Shown: positions 1-9,238, numbered from the stretch's first letter. The stretch is DNA of 64,000 nt from an uncultured Bacteroidota bacterium (GCA_937124965.1 CAKZLB010000005.1:1-64000); one strand, 5' to 3'. Translations and numbers: made by a program. The notes: generated from the sequence alone by a model not told the origin.

Positions 1-1724
1 CCTGCCGTTGAAGCTGAAACGTCAATTTTACCGGTTGATGCATTAATGCTTAACCCGGATGTAGAGCTATAGGTTCCCGCTGTTGAAGCAGAAGGCGTTG
101 GATCACTTCCGTTTTTGCAATAAATTCCACCACTTGGATAAGTAAACGAAGCATTATCTAAGGAGTTTACCGAAATCGCTCGTGATCCGCATGAACCTGG
201 TGTTACACAACCACCTTCACCTCTTACATAATAAGTTGTATTCGATGTTGGAGAAACTGATAATGTCGTTCCACTTGATATCGTTCCAACCAAGCTTCCT
301 CCACATGATCCAGAATAAACCTTCCATGAAGTGGCATCATTCTTTGTACCCGAAACCGTTAACGTAGTGGAACTTCCTGTGCATATTGTTGTCGATGAAG
401 CCGTCACTGTTGGTACCGTTGGGGCTGTGCAGCCACTTGGGAGACTATATGACGCCTTTCCTGACCAGAGTTCCCGATGATTTGAAGATCCACACGATCC
501 AGTAGGAGGAACATCATACAGCCCAATAATAGTACCGGATTCGTTCATAATACCCGAAGGGAAATTACCACCAGAGCCAGGGTTGATGTTTCCTGTACTT
601 AAATTCCATGAGGTCGATCCACTTTCTTGAACAGCAGAACGGAATCGTGAAACACCACCATCATAAAAGAAAATGAATTTATGCCCTGTACTCGTAATAT
701 TAAACGCCCCTCGTGTTGAGTATGAGTTACTTCTAATAGTTCCAGTTGAATGACTGATTGAAGACCCACTAAAATCAATGGTAGTCATTTTCATATTACT
801 CTGATGATTATACGAAACAATATATGCAGTATCTTGACCTGGTTCAATTTCGATGTCGTTGCCATACCCTTCGTATTCGGATGTCCATGGAGAAACAGAA
901 AGTCCATTTCCAGCAATCACTTTAGCCATTGTTGAAAACCCTCCACCAGACTTCATATAAACGTAACAAAGGCTTGCGTCTCGCCCTGAACCATTTGTTT
1001 CTGCAGTAAAAGCAAAATGTGGTCTATTATTCTTATCGAGCGCCATGGTAACATGACCAACTTCGTTGCTTGCACCACCTTGGTGATAAGGCGTTTGGTC
1101 AGACCACGTTGAAGTGCCTGTACGTTTAAAGTACTTAACTGTATACAAGCGATTGTAAGTACTTCCCATAAAAGACACAGAGTTATTAGAATTTGTAAAC
1201 TGTCCTGATACATGAGGTACACCGCTATTGTCCACCTTTATCATTGGGTCATAAATATTTTTCCACCCAGATGGATCTGTATAAGATACTATTTCTTCAA
1301 AAGACCACGACGTGCCATTACTACTGTAAGCATAGGCAAAACCTCTAGGTTGAGAGCAACAGCTTCCTCCCGTTTTAGAAGCACCAAAAACGACATGAAA
1401 GTTTCCACTATTATCAATGTCCATTGAAATATAGTCCGAAAAACTGTTAAAATTAATTGAGGAAGACATGTTGGTATGTGTAAATGATCCTACAGATGTC
1501 CATCCAGAGCCATTCCACTTTATAAGTTTCATAACACCTGTTCCTCCACCATCCCTCCAAATGGCATAAATATCTCCATTGGAAGCCTCTGCCAAAGCGC
1601 TAAATGGCCAGTCACAGCCAAGGCCATAGTCGACTCTTGCCGTCGAAAACGTTTGAGAATTTGTAAAATGAGAACTTAGAAGTAACACGATGACCATTGT
1701 CAGCGCTCGTAAATTTGATTTCAT
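1..1724 (-). CDS. Secreted Ig-like/beta-propeller-like surface protein, 3' end outside window
   Basis: The minus strand stays open from an ATG at 1722-1724 to the window edge (574 codons), so the C-terminus is missing. Residues 1-24 form a signal peptide ending in TNSQ. Residues about 25-400 contain repeated short segments of the type found in exported repeat proteins (NGDIYAIW, NSGNFHVVF, NNRPHFAF), suggesting a propeller-like fold. From about residue 425 there are Ig-like modules of the kind common in Bacteroidota surface proteins: Thr/Ser-rich, a paired-Cys pattern and a TYYVRGEGGC segment. By family habit the missing end probably carries a T9SS sorting domain, but this cannot be seen. A weak -7 element (TATTTTTC on the minus strand, 1752-1759) and a repeated box lie just upstream. 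Function is unknown; adhesion or glycan binding is only a guess. Confidence 0.8.
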   Translation of the reverse strand, partial: MKSNLRALTMVIVLLLSSHFTNSQTFSTARVDYGLGCDWPFSALAEASNGDIYAIWRDGGGTGVMKLIKWNGSGWTSVGSFTHTNMSSSINFNSFSDYISMDIDNSGNFHVVFGASKTGGSCCSQPRGFAYAYSSNGTSWSFEEIVSYTDPSGWKNIYDPMIKVDNSGVPHVSGQFTNSNNSVSFMGSTYNRLYTVKYFKRTGTSTWSDQTPYHQGGASNEVGHVTMALDKNNRPHFAFTAETNGSGRDASLCYVYMKSGGGFSTMAKVIAGNGLSVSPWTSEYEGYGNDIEIEPGQDTAYIVSYNHQSNMKMTTIDFSGSSISHSTGTIRSNSYSTRGAFNITSTGHKFIFFYDGGVSRFRSAVQESGSTSWNLSTGNINPGSGGNFPSGIMNESGTIIGLYDVPPTGSCGSSNHRELWSGKASYSLPSGCTAPTVPTVTASSTTICTGSSTTLTVSGTKNDATSWKVYSGSCGGSLVGTISSGTTLSVSPTSNTTYYVRGEGGCVTPGSCGSRAISVNSLDNASFTYPSGGIYCKNGSDPTPSASTAGTYSSTSGLSINASTGKIDVSASTA

Positions 1725-1759
1725 AATTTTTTATTGACTACTATTTAAACCGAAAAATA

Positions 1760-1797
1760 ATGCAACTAGGTTGTTTGGATTTGATGCAACTTGGTTG
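1760..1797. promoter_or_regulatory. Repeated near-palindromic box upstream of the 1-1724 gene
   Basis: Two copies of ATGCAACT(A/T)GGTTG lie at 1760-1773 and 1784-1797, 24 bp apart. The core CAAC-N3-GTTG of each is a dyad. Copy one touches the weak -7 element at 1752-1759 and copy two falls in the -33 region, the arrangement of a dimer-binding operator. The regulator is unknown. Confidence 0.4.
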
Positions 1798-1927
1798 AAT
1801 GTTTTTTTGGCTCTAAATTTTTCGCAATATACCCAAATAGAATTGTCAATTAAACGTCTTATGCTATTTTTTTCTAGTTAGATTTTATAGTTTCTTGATA
1901 AACTCTATTCATAACATTGAGGAATAA

Positions 1928-1958
1928 AAAAAGGTTAAGTCTATGACCTAACCTTTTT
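1928..1958 (-). terminator. Rho-independent terminator after lysA
   Basis: The stem is AAAAAGGTTA-A-GTC / GAC-C-TAACCTTTTT with loop TAT; only one A/C pair is mismatched. It lies 32 bp beyond the lysA stop and has a U-run on the minus strand. It is nearly symmetrical, so it may work in both directions. Confidence 0.85.
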
Positions 1959-1989
1959 AAATTGTACTTTAAACTTTAAATCAAACTCG

Positions 1990-3222
1990 TTAAATATCAA
2001 TCACCACTTGGTTTCTAGTCAAGTCTTCAAACGTCTCGCGTTTTCTAATTAAGTGCGCTTTGCCTTTATAAATCAATACTTCTGCAGGACGATATCGAGA
2101 ATTGTAATTTGAACTCATGCTGATTGCATACGCACCCGCATTATGAATTGCTAAAATATCTCCCTCACGCACTTCGTTAAGTTGACGGTCGTAAGCTAAC
2201 GTATCTGTTTCGCAGATATATCCAACAACCGAGTAAATACGTTTCGTTCCTGCAGCATTACTCAAATTAGTAATGGTATGATAAGCATCGTATAATTTTG
2301 GTCGCAACAAATGATTTTGCCCGCTATCAACACCTACAAAAACGGTTGAAGTTGTTTGTTTAATCACGTTTGCTTGAACTAAAAAATAGCCTGACTCACT
2401 TACTAAATACTTTCCAGGCTCAAACCATAGTTCTAACTTCCGTCCATATTCAGAACAAAATTCTTTAAAACGCTTGGTAATTTTTTCTCCCAACGATTTT
2501 ATATCGGTTGTTACATCACCCGGCCTATACCCTACTTTAAATCCAGAACCAAAATCCATAAATTCAAGATCTTTAAATTCACTTGCCACATTGAACAGTA
2601 AGTCAGCACCAGTCAAAAACACTTCGGCATCGAGTATATCAGACCCTGTATGCATGTGTAAACCATTAACTCGAATATCGTATGTTTTTACAACGCGAAC
2701 CAAGTGTGGCACTTGATGAATGGAAATTCCAAACTTTGAATCAATATGGCCAACAGAAATATGCGAATGACCTCCAGCCATAATATGCGGATTTAAACGA
2801 ATACACACAGGAATTGTTGAACCATACGCATCGCCAAACTGCTCGAGAATAGAAATGTTATCAATATTAATTTGAACACCTATTTTCACGGCTCTTTGAA
2901 TCTCGTCAAACGACACACAGTTTGGTGTATATAATATTTCATGCGGTTCATAGCCAGCTTCTAAACCCAGCATTACCTCTTGAATTGAAACAGTATCTAA
3001 ACCACAACCTTGCTTTTTTAGCAGCTTTAAAATACTGATGTTGGTTAATGCTTTGCAAGCGTATTTAAGTTTCAAGTCTACTCCCTTAAATGCAGCTGAC
3101 AATTGTTTATATTGTTTCACAATCTTATCTGCATCATACACATAAACTGGTGAACCAAACTCATTTGCTACATTAAGTAAATCAACCCCTTGGATCTGAT
3201 AACTTGTTCCTTCTAACTTCAT
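1990..3222 (-). CDS. lysA: Diaminopimelate decarboxylase
   Basis: Catalyses the last step of lysine synthesis, meso-diaminopimelate to L-lysine plus CO2, using PLP in the cytosol; it also drains the peptidoglycan precursor. The 410-aa product has the family's alanine-racemase-like barrel: the PLP lysine in KYACKAL (K57), a glycine-rich phosphate loop around FGSGFKVG, GLHMHTGSD, WFEPGKY, and the Cys-containing YICETD segment where the family has CESxD. The C-terminal sheet has NAGAYAISMSSNYN. The reading frame extends upstream to 3267, but that start lies inside the neighbouring terminator hairpin (3249-3275). The ATG at 3220-3222 also matches the usual family N-terminus, so it was chosen. The gene stands alone between two terminators. 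Other fold-type III decarboxylases are less likely. Confidence 0.93.
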   Translation of the reverse strand: MKLEGTSYQIQGVDLLNVANEFGSPVYVYDADKIVKQYKQLSAAFKGVDLKLKYACKALTNISILKLLKKQGCGLDTVSIQEVMLGLEAGYEPHEILYTPNCVSFDEIQRAVKIGVQINIDNISILEQFGDAYGSTIPVCIRLNPHIMAGGHSHISVGHIDSKFGISIHQVPHLVRVVKTYDIRVNGLHMHTGSDILDAEVFLTGADLLFNVASEFKDLEFMDFGSGFKVGYRPGDVTTDIKSLGEKITKRFKEFCSEYGRKLELWFEPGKYLVSESGYFLVQANVIKQTTSTVFVGVDSGQNHLLRPKLYDAYHTITNLSNAAGTKRIYSVVGYICETDTLAYDRQLNEVREGDILAIHNAGAYAISMSSNYNSRYRPAEVLIYKGKAHLIRKRETFEDLTRNQVVIDI

Positions 3223-3248
3223 TATTTTAAATGGTATTATATAAAAAA

Positions 3249-3275
3249 AGCCTTTCTGCAATGGCAAAAAGGCTT
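3249..3275 (-). terminator. Terminator after the M48 protease gene
   Basis: Perfect 8-bp stem AAGCCTTT / AAAGGCTT, 11-nt loop, followed on the minus strand by a run of six or more T. It sits 21 bp past the stop of the M48 gene and 26 bp before the lysA ATG, so lysA needs its own promoter or readthrough. Confidence 0.85.
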
Positions 3276-3296
3276 ACAATCTTTTATTGCCAACGA

Positions 3297-4100
3297 TTAT
3301 GGTAAACTGTTCTTAAAATCATTATATCGATCCTTAAACGTCTCTCCTACTTTTGCACCCTTATCTTCCCAATACGATTTAATATCTTCAACTCGGTTAT
3401 CAGGATTTGGGTGTGTACTTAAAAACTCTGGTCCGCCGCCACCGCCTTGCTCTACAATCTTTTCAAAGAAACGTGCAGCTCCGCGTGCGTCGTATTGTGT
3501 TGGGTATAAGTAATCTACAGACCTCATATCGGCTTCAGACTCGTTATCTCTGCTATATTTCAAACCAATCATTCCTTTCGCAACTTGGGTTAGTGTACCT
3601 TGATCGTTCCCAAAAAGAATAGCAAACAACACTTCTGTACCATATTGTTTAGTTAAAGCTTCTGTAGAGTGACGTTCATCAGCGTGTGCTATCTCATGTC
3701 CCATTACACCTGCCAACTCATCTTCACTTTCCAAGAACTTTATTAATCCAGTGTAAACATAAATGTAACCACCAGGAGTACAGAAAGCATTTAAAACTGA
3801 ATCATCTTCAATAATCTTAGTTTGCCAAACAAATTCATCTCTGTACTGAACTTTGCCACTGGCCAATAATGTATCAGTGATTCTACGTAAATGAGCATAT
3901 GCTTCTGGATAGCTCGCACTATCTAAAATAGGATAAGTTGCAGGGTCTGATTCGATTTCAGCAGCTACCTGTGCACCAAATGTTATATCGTCTTGAAGGG
4001 AGAAAAGGTTTACTGTTTTTTTGTTTCCCTCATCATCTTTACAGGCACTTAATCCAAGTGACAAGGTAAGGATGACTAGTAATGTGTTTCTTATTTTCAT
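3297..4100 (-). CDS. M48-family metalloprotease, lipoprotein
   Basis: A 267-aa zinc endopeptidase anchored by a lipid. The signal peptide ends in the lipobox LSAC with Cys20, followed by acidic residues. The catalytic motif is HEIAH at 135-139, and the third-ligand region NESEAD is at about 186-191, which together define peptidase family M48 (BepA/LoiP/Oma1 relatives). Bacterial relatives degrade or assist folding of outer-membrane proteins. A role in envelope quality control is therefore likely, and the neighbouring tamL fits that, but substrates cannot be read from sequence. An exact -7 element, TACTTTTG, lies 17 bp upstream and a strong terminator follows, so this looks like a single-gene unit. 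The TPR domain of BepA is absent. Confidence 0.9.
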   Translation of the reverse strand: MKIRNTLLVILTLSLGLSACKDDEGNKKTVNLFSLQDDITFGAQVAAEIESDPATYPILDSASYPEAYAHLRRITDTLLASGKVQYRDEFVWQTKIIEDDSVLNAFCTPGGYIYVYTGLIKFLESEDELAGVMGHEIAHADERHSTEALTKQYGTEVLFAILFGNDQGTLTQVAKGMIGLKYSRDNESEADMRSVDYLYPTQYDARGAARFFEKIVEQGGGGGPEFLSTHPNPDNRVEDIKSYWEDKGAKVGETFKDRYNDFKNSLP

Positions 4101-4117
4101 GCGTAATATTACTGGTG

Positions 4118-4125
4118 CAAAAGTA
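4118..4125 (-). promoter_or_regulatory. -7 promoter element of the M48 gene
   Basis: Exact TACTTTTG on the minus strand, 17 bp before the ATG, inside the short gap after tamL. No convincing -33 TTG at the usual spacing. Confidence 0.6.
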
Positions 4126-4136
4126 AGCGAACATTT

Positions 4137-6380
4137 TTAAAATGGATACCCTACCGCTATATTCCAAACTGGGCGTTTAAAAATCCACCCATCTTTAAAT
4201 GCATTTCTAATTACTGCCCTTTCCAAAAGAGGAAAATTTGGATCCCATAAGGGTACTCCCCAATCTGCTCTTAACAGTAAAAAGTCAAAGTCAAACCTAA
4301 ATCCAAAGCCAGTGTTAATTGCAAATTCTTGAGCGAATCGACTGGTATTAAATTCTCCTTCTGGAAAAAGTGTATCGCTTTTCAGATTCCACACGTTGCC
4401 CATGTCTAAAAACAAGGCACCGTTTAAGTCAATAGCATTACGAATCATGTTAAATCGATATTCAATGTTACCAAGTAAGCCAAGCTCCCCAGTTCTGGTT
4501 AATTGCAAATTATCCTCTGCTGAAAAGGCTCCTGGACCAACAGTTCGCAACCTCCAACCTCTTAAATAGTTTGATCCACCACTTGCAAATCTTCGTTCAT
4601 AAGGAAGCACGGATCGATCTCCTATTGGTACTCCTACTCCACCATAACCTCTCAAAACTAGTTCGTTGTTTCTGTTTATTACTAAATGAAACCGCAAATC
4701 TGCGTCGGTACGAATAAACGTTGAATGGTTAACACGAAATTTTGCACCATAATCGGTTAACTGAGGTAGCCATATCCCAGATACCTCCAATAGATTTGAC
4801 TGAACCGACCAATATCGCTTTGCATCCTTTGTTTTATTCGTATAAAACCCACCAATCTGCTGACTCGTTATCAAATTATTGGTAAAAATTCTCTCTAAAG
4901 TTTGAAGGTAACTAGCGCTTGCTTGATCATACAAGTTTTGGGTATACGATGCCTCATTTAAACTGACAAGCAATGGAGAGTACGATATTCTAAAACGATC
5001 ATCTAATAACTCGTAGGTATAGGAAAGTGGGAAAAAATTTCGTCTGTAAAACGGATTCAGTTCAAATAAGTAACTCGCATTCACATTGGTGTGCACTGCA
5101 TTTATTTTAAGAGAATTTCCTTTTTTACGAAAAAATAATAACTGTGGAATTTTAAGCTCTGTATTTAACTCTTGAATAAACGTACTAAAACTCGATGAGC
5201 TGTCTGACGTAAATTGCGTTTCAAGTGCTGTTCGAACATTAATATTGAATTCTTCGCCGTTATGAAAAACGTTTTTATTCTTGAGCGAAAACTCGTTTGC
5301 AAGACCAAAATTCCTGCTCGACTGACTGTTATTAAACCGTTGCTCCGAAGAAATTATCTGAGGTTGCCAAACGAAATCAAACTTTGTTGAAGGCCGTAAC
5401 ATCACTAACACATCCAACTGCTCGATATCATTGTCAGCTTGTTGAATTTCGACACCAACGTTGTTGAATAAGTTTAAGCTGATTAACCTGCTGTACGTCG
5501 TTGCCAAGTTTTTCTGACTAAACAACTCCCCTTCTTTTAACAATATATTGTTTGCAATGACCGCAGGTGAAATATCCATTCCATTCATTACAAATGTGAT
5601 ATCGTGCTTTATATTACGTACCGTGTCATTGAGCGATATTCCTGTTCTGTAAACCACCAAAACATTACGAATTCTCTTTTTTACATGTTTGGAGCTGTCT
5701 GGATCCGTAATATTTACGTCTACGTAAACATCGTGAGGTGCGAATGTAGTGTCCAATTGAAAATCAATATACGATGGATTGAACGCATAATATCCTTTGT
5801 TGCGCAACAAATCGCTTATTCGCGTCCTCTCCGAACCAAGTTTCGTAAAATCAATCGGTTCACTGAGTTTAATTTTTGAATCATCACGTGTTGCGAATAG
5901 AATAGAATCGAATTCCAGTGAAGAAGTGTTATAGGTTACCCGTTTTACCGTATAAGGTTGTCCTTCATTAACTTGATAAATCACTCGTTGCTTACGCAAA
6001 TTAAATGCGCGTGACAAACGGGTTTGATCTACTTTGTAGGTAACGGTATTATCAAAGTATCCCTTTTTAATCAGATAACGATTTATGTTATCTGCAGATG
6101 CTTGAATCGCTGATGAATCAACTAAAACAGGAGGTTCCCCAATCTTCTTTAATCCAACTTGCTTACCAAAATAGTTAGCCCACATATGGGCTTTGACAAT
6201 AATTATTTTCCTATTGGGTTCAAAACGAACTTGATCCAACAATTCCGATTCGCTGGCTGATTCGTCCATCCCAGCAATCCTATTTTTTTGTAGTAGGTAT
6301 TTATTTTCTGGAACTAATTTACTGTATTTGCACGAAGTGAATGACAGGACAATAACCAAAAGTAACATTACCTTTGCCAT
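4137..6380 (-). CDS. tamL: TamL-type BamA/TamA-family outer-membrane lipoprotein
   Basis: A 747-aa Omp85-superfamily protein. The N-terminus is a lipoprotein signal ending FTSC (Cys17), the feature separating Bacteroidota TamL from proteobacterial TamA. POTRA-like segments occupy about residues 20-360, including NRYLIKKGYFDN and LLRNKGYYAFN. The C-terminal half is a 16-strand-type barrel with the family signature GGSNYLRGW and a final aromatic residue (VGYPF). It is expected to work with TamB in outer-membrane protein assembly. The ATG at 6378-6380 was chosen because the lipobox starts there. An upstream Met at 6470 would add 30 residues of non-signal sequence reaching into the divergent methyltransferase. 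Only 18 bp separate the two divergent starts. Confidence 0.88.
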   Translation of the reverse strand: MAKVMLLLVIVLSFTSCKYSKLVPENKYLLQKNRIAGMDESASESELLDQVRFEPNRKIIIVKAHMWANYFGKQVGLKKIGEPPVLVDSSAIQASADNINRYLIKKGYFDNTVTYKVDQTRLSRAFNLRKQRVIYQVNEGQPYTVKRVTYNTSSLEFDSILFATRDDSKIKLSEPIDFTKLGSERTRISDLLRNKGYYAFNPSYIDFQLDTTFAPHDVYVDVNITDPDSSKHVKKRIRNVLVVYRTGISLNDTVRNIKHDITFVMNGMDISPAVIANNILLKEGELFSQKNLATTYSRLISLNLFNNVGVEIQQADNDIEQLDVLVMLRPSTKFDFVWQPQIISSEQRFNNSQSSRNFGLANEFSLKNKNVFHNGEEFNINVRTALETQFTSDSSSSFSTFIQELNTELKIPQLLFFRKKGNSLKINAVHTNVNASYLFELNPFYRRNFFPLSYTYELLDDRFRISYSPLLVSLNEASYTQNLYDQASASYLQTLERIFTNNLITSQQIGGFYTNKTKDAKRYWSVQSNLLEVSGIWLPQLTDYGAKFRVNHSTFIRTDADLRFHLVINRNNELVLRGYGGVGVPIGDRSVLPYERRFASGGSNYLRGWRLRTVGPGAFSAEDNLQLTRTGELGLLGNIEYRFNMIRNAIDLNGALFLDMGNVWNLKSDTLFPEGEFNTSRFAQEFAINTGFGFRFDFDFLLLRADWGVPLWDPNFPLLERAVIRNAFKDGWIFKRPVWNIAVGYPF
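6369..6376 (+). promoter_or_regulatory. -7 element for the SpoU/TrmH methyltransferase gene, inside tamL
   Basis: Exact TACCTTTG, 22 bp before the TTG start at 6399 and lying within the first codons of tamL on the other strand. No -33 TTG at the expected spacing. Confidence 0.5.
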
Positions 6381-6398
6381 CACAGCAAAATCCTGACG

Positions 6399-7124
6399 TT
6401 GGTTACTAAAAATGAAATAAAATTTGTCCAGTCTCTTCACAGAAAGAAATATCGCCAAAAATACAGCCAATTTATGGTTGAAGGCGAAAAATCAGTGATA
6501 GAACTCATCAACAGTGAATTGATTTTGACTAATGTATTTGCGACTCCAGAATGGATCAAATCGAATGCAAGTACTTTGAACATTCCAATAACAGAAGCGT
6601 CAAAAGTGGATTTGGAACGAATGTCGTTTTTCAAAACTGCCTCACCGGTAATTGCAACTGCAAAACAACCAGAAAATCGATCGTTAGATTTAACTCAAAA
6701 ATGGATACTTGCATTAGATGGAATCAACGATCCTGGTAACTTAGGTACTATTATTCGAATTGCAGATTGGTATGGAATTTCTCAGATTTACTGTTCCCCA
6801 ACTACGGTCGACCAATTCAATCCAAAAACTATTAGTAGTACGATGGGATCGTTTACGCGAGTTTCTGTACAGTATTTGGATTTAGTTGAGTTGCTAAAAT
6901 CTACCAATAAAACAGCTTACTTCACGCTAATGGAAGGTGAGTCAATTTACAAAACAGCGGCACCATCGGGTGGAATTATTGTTATTGGCAGTGAAGCAAA
7001 TGGAATTTCAAATGAATTAATGTCAATTCCACATAACTCAATAACGATTCCGAGAGTCGGCAATGCTGAAAGCTTAAATGCGGCAGTGGCTACAGGTATT
7101 ATTTGCGATCGATTAACACAATAA
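6399..7124 (+). CDS. SpoU/TrmH-family RNA 2'-O-methyltransferase
   Basis: A SAM-dependent 2'-O-ribose methyltransferase of the SPOUT class, 241 aa, acting on rRNA or tRNA. Residues 1-95 look like the SpoU substrate-binding domain (SLHRKKYRQKYSQFMVEGEK). The catalytic knot domain follows: motif 1 LDGINDPGNLGTIIRIADW, motif 2 IVIGSEANGIS and motif 3 IPRVGNAESLNAAVATGI, where the Asn and Ser are catalytic or SAM-binding. The start is a TTG at 6399; no ATG is in frame before residue 26, which lies inside the conserved N-domain. The inositol-phosphatase-family gene follows after one base, so the two are co-transcribed. RlmB or TrmH specificity cannot be told apart. Confidence 0.88.
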   Translation: MVTKNEIKFVQSLHRKKYRQKYSQFMVEGEKSVIELINSELILTNVFATPEWIKSNASTLNIPITEASKVDLERMSFFKTASPVIATAKQPENRSLDLTQKWILALDGINDPGNLGTIIRIADWYGISQIYCSPTTVDQFNPKTISSTMGSFTRVSVQYLDLVELLKSTNKTAYFTLMEGESIYKTAAPSGGIIVIGSEANGISNELMSIPHNSITIPRVGNAESLNAAVATGIICDRLTQ

Positions 7125-7125
7125 C

Positions 7126-7908
7126 ATGAAGTATTCAGCACAAATTCAGGCGATTTTACGAGAAGCCAAAGAAACATTTCTAGATAATACAAGTCATCAA
7201 TTTACACAACTTGACACCAAAGGATTAAACCAATTAGTAACGGATATTGATGTTTCTATTGAAAAGTTTTTGGTAGAGAAGTTTTTGCAACTAATACCGG
7301 GTAGCTCCATTATAGCAGAGGAGCAGACGGGTGTTCAAACAGATGCAGAATATCAATGGATAATAGACCCAATTGATGGAACAACAAACTTCATTCATCA
7401 AGTACCCGTGTATAGTATAAGCGTTGCACTCCAGCAAAATGGATCAACTATCGCTGGTTTTGTTTACGAGGTAAACCGAGACGAGCTTTTTTGGGCGGAC
7501 GAAACTGGTGCATTTATGAATAATCAAGAGATACACGTTTCTAAAAACAAGTTATTCTCCGACAGCTTAATTGCAACTGGGTTCCCGTATTATGAGTTCG
7601 GTAAAGTCCCTGAATATTTAAAAGTTTTAGAATTTTGCATGAAGAACACTCGAGGCGTCAGACGACTGGGTAGCGCGGCTGTAGACCTTGCATACGTGGC
7701 ATGTGGGCGATTTGATGCATTTTTTGAGGTTGGTCTTAGTGCTTGGGATGTGGCTGGTGGAGCATACATCGTTAAACAAGCTGGGGGAAAGGTTTTTGAC
7801 TTTAACAATTCCGACAACTATATCTTTGGAGGAGAAATCATTGCAGGATCTAATTCAATTGTTGAAACTCTTGCAAAAGAAATCTCTCGAAACTTTGATG
7901 AAAAATAA
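7126..7908 (+). CDS. Inositol monophosphatase family protein (SuhB-like)
   Basis: A Mg2+-dependent phosphatase of the IMPase/CysQ/FBPase superfamily, 260 aa, cytosolic. Metal-binding motifs are in the right order: EEQTG (E65-E66), DPIDGTTNF beginning at D81, and WDVAGGAYIVKQAGG near the C-terminus. The full length and the DPIDGTTN motif favour an inositol-1-phosphatase-like enzyme over CysQ. Substrate range in this superfamily is broad, so the true substrate is unknown. It starts one base after the methyltransferase stop and overlaps the amidase gene start by 11 bp, making a three-gene unit. There is no functional link between these genes that the sequence shows. Confidence 0.9.
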   Translation: MKYSAQIQAILREAKETFLDNTSHQFTQLDTKGLNQLVTDIDVSIEKFLVEKFLQLIPGSSIIAEEQTGVQTDAEYQWIIDPIDGTTNFIHQVPVYSISVALQQNGSTIAGFVYEVNRDELFWADETGAFMNNQEIHVSKNKLFSDSLIATGFPYYEFGKVPEYLKVLEFCMKNTRGVRRLGSAAVDLAYVACGRFDAFFEVGLSAWDVAGGAYIVKQAGGKVFDFNNSDNYIFGGEIIAGSNSIVETLAKEISRNFDEK

Positions 7909-9238
7909 ACGTACCGTATTTGCAATAACCGCCCTTCTAACGTGGGTAGTGTTGTCATCATATACACCAGTATCCGTTCGAAGAACCATTACTGATATTA
8001 CATCCGTACAACAAGAAAGGGATTCGGAAAACACGGCGAATCAGCGTTTTCTGAAAGTTCTAGATATTAACCTTGATTCAAATACGTTTTACGAAAAAAT
8101 TGATTTTGGATTTACATACACAAGTTTTGTATTTGAAGTACCGAGTGATGTTTCATTTATTAACACGTATTACGTTTCGTCCAATCATTCAACAACGTTT
8201 TTAGACTCAGTTCCAGTTGGTGATATTCCTTCTGACGTTCGACGATCACCCTTCGTGATTCCTGAAACAGAACAAACATCATTTTCGTTTTATTCGGGCA
8301 AATTACATGGCACGTTACGATTATTCTTATTTTTTGCGCCTCCATTAACTATTGAAAAACCAAAATCATTAAACAAGGCTATAACTTACTGCTCAAAACC
8401 AGAACTAATAACTGGAGAGGTCTGGAGAGAAGGACTTCCCGAACCTGTTGGTACTCGAACTCGCCATGAAGTAGCGCATTGCATTATTCATCATGCGGCT
8501 AGTTCTAATTCAAATAAAGACTATGTAAATGTAGTGCGGAATATTTTTTTACTGCACACTCAAACAAACGGCTGGGATGATATTGGATACAACTTTGTAA
8601 TTGCTCAAGATGGTACCGTTTTCGAAGGTAGAGAACACCAAGATATCGACAGCACAGATAATATTATGGGGGCTCATTTTTGTGGTAAAAATACTGGCAC
8701 CATGGGAATATGTATGTTAGGCAATTACCAAGAAACGTCACCTTCAACTAGTTCTTTAGAATCACTAAAGCATCTGATTACTTGGAAGTGTTATATTGAC
8801 AAGATTAATCCTCTTGGATCCTCTGCGCACCCAACAAGCAGCTCAAATAAGCTTAATCATATTGCTGGACATCAAGACGGTTGTGCAACAGCGTGCCCTG
8901 GAGACTCATTATACATTCTGCTCCCAAAACTACGTATCACCGTTGATTCGCTCGTCAAAACATGCAATGCTTCGAAAGTTAGTAGTCTTACAGAAAGTTC
9001 AAAAACGTTTTCATTTACACCTAGCAAGACTCCATTTGAATACTTGTTAAAATGGGATGCATCGCTGGAGGTTAATGAAATTATTATTTATAACAATTTA
9101 GGACAGCGCATCATCACTCAAAAAGCGCACAACAACCATGGAGTAAATCCAGTGACCCTAAACCAAAAAGGCATTTTTGTTATTCGACTTTTACTACAGA
9201 ACGGTACAGTGGTCTCAAAGAAAATAAGCACCCAATAA
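7898..9238 (+). CDS. N-acetylmuramoyl-L-alanine amidase (amidase_2/PGRP fold) with T9SS sorting domain
   Basis: Cleaves the bond between N-acetylmuramic acid and the stem peptide of peptidoglycan. The 446-aa product starts with a signal-anchor-like peptide (residues 5-22). The zinc amidase domain covers about 175-345: IIHHAAS with the first zinc His near 198, GWDDIGYNFVIAQDGTVFEG, GAHFCGKNTGTMGICMLG, and HIAGHQDGCATACPG with the second His and the metal-region Cys. Residues about 370-446 form a beta-sandwich with IIIYNNLGQRI and GIFVIRLLLQNG, the type A T9SS sorting signal. The enzyme is therefore predicted to be exported across the outer membrane, and may act on foreign cell walls rather than its own. 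The ATG at 7898 overlaps the upstream gene by 11 bp. Residues 23-170 are not recognised. Confidence 0.88.
   Translation: MKNKRTVFAITALLTWVVLSSYTPVSVRRTITDITSVQQERDSENTANQRFLKVLDINLDSNTFYEKIDFGFTYTSFVFEVPSDVSFINTYYVSSNHSTTFLDSVPVGDIPSDVRRSPFVIPETEQTSFSFYSGKLHGTLRLFLFFAPPLTIEKPKSLNKAITYCSKPELITGEVWREGLPEPVGTRTRHEVAHCIIHHAASSNSNKDYVNVVRNIFLLHTQTNGWDDIGYNFVIAQDGTVFEGREHQDIDSTDNIMGAHFCGKNTGTMGICMLGNYQETSPSTSSLESLKHLITWKCYIDKINPLGSSAHPTSSSNKLNHIAGHQDGCATACPGDSLYILLPKLRITVDSLVKTCNASKVSSLTESSKTFSFTPSKTPFEYLLKWDASLEVNEIIIYNNLGQRIITQKAHNNHGVNPVTLNQKGIFVIRLLLQNGTVVSKKISTQ

Noticed and set aside
3223-3267. Longer lysA start giving 15 extra residues
   Set aside because: The added codons pass through the terminator hairpin of the M48 gene and do not resemble the family N-terminus.
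6381-6470. Longer tamL start
   Set aside because: It would hide the lipoprotein signal inside the protein and overlap the divergent methyltransferase gene.
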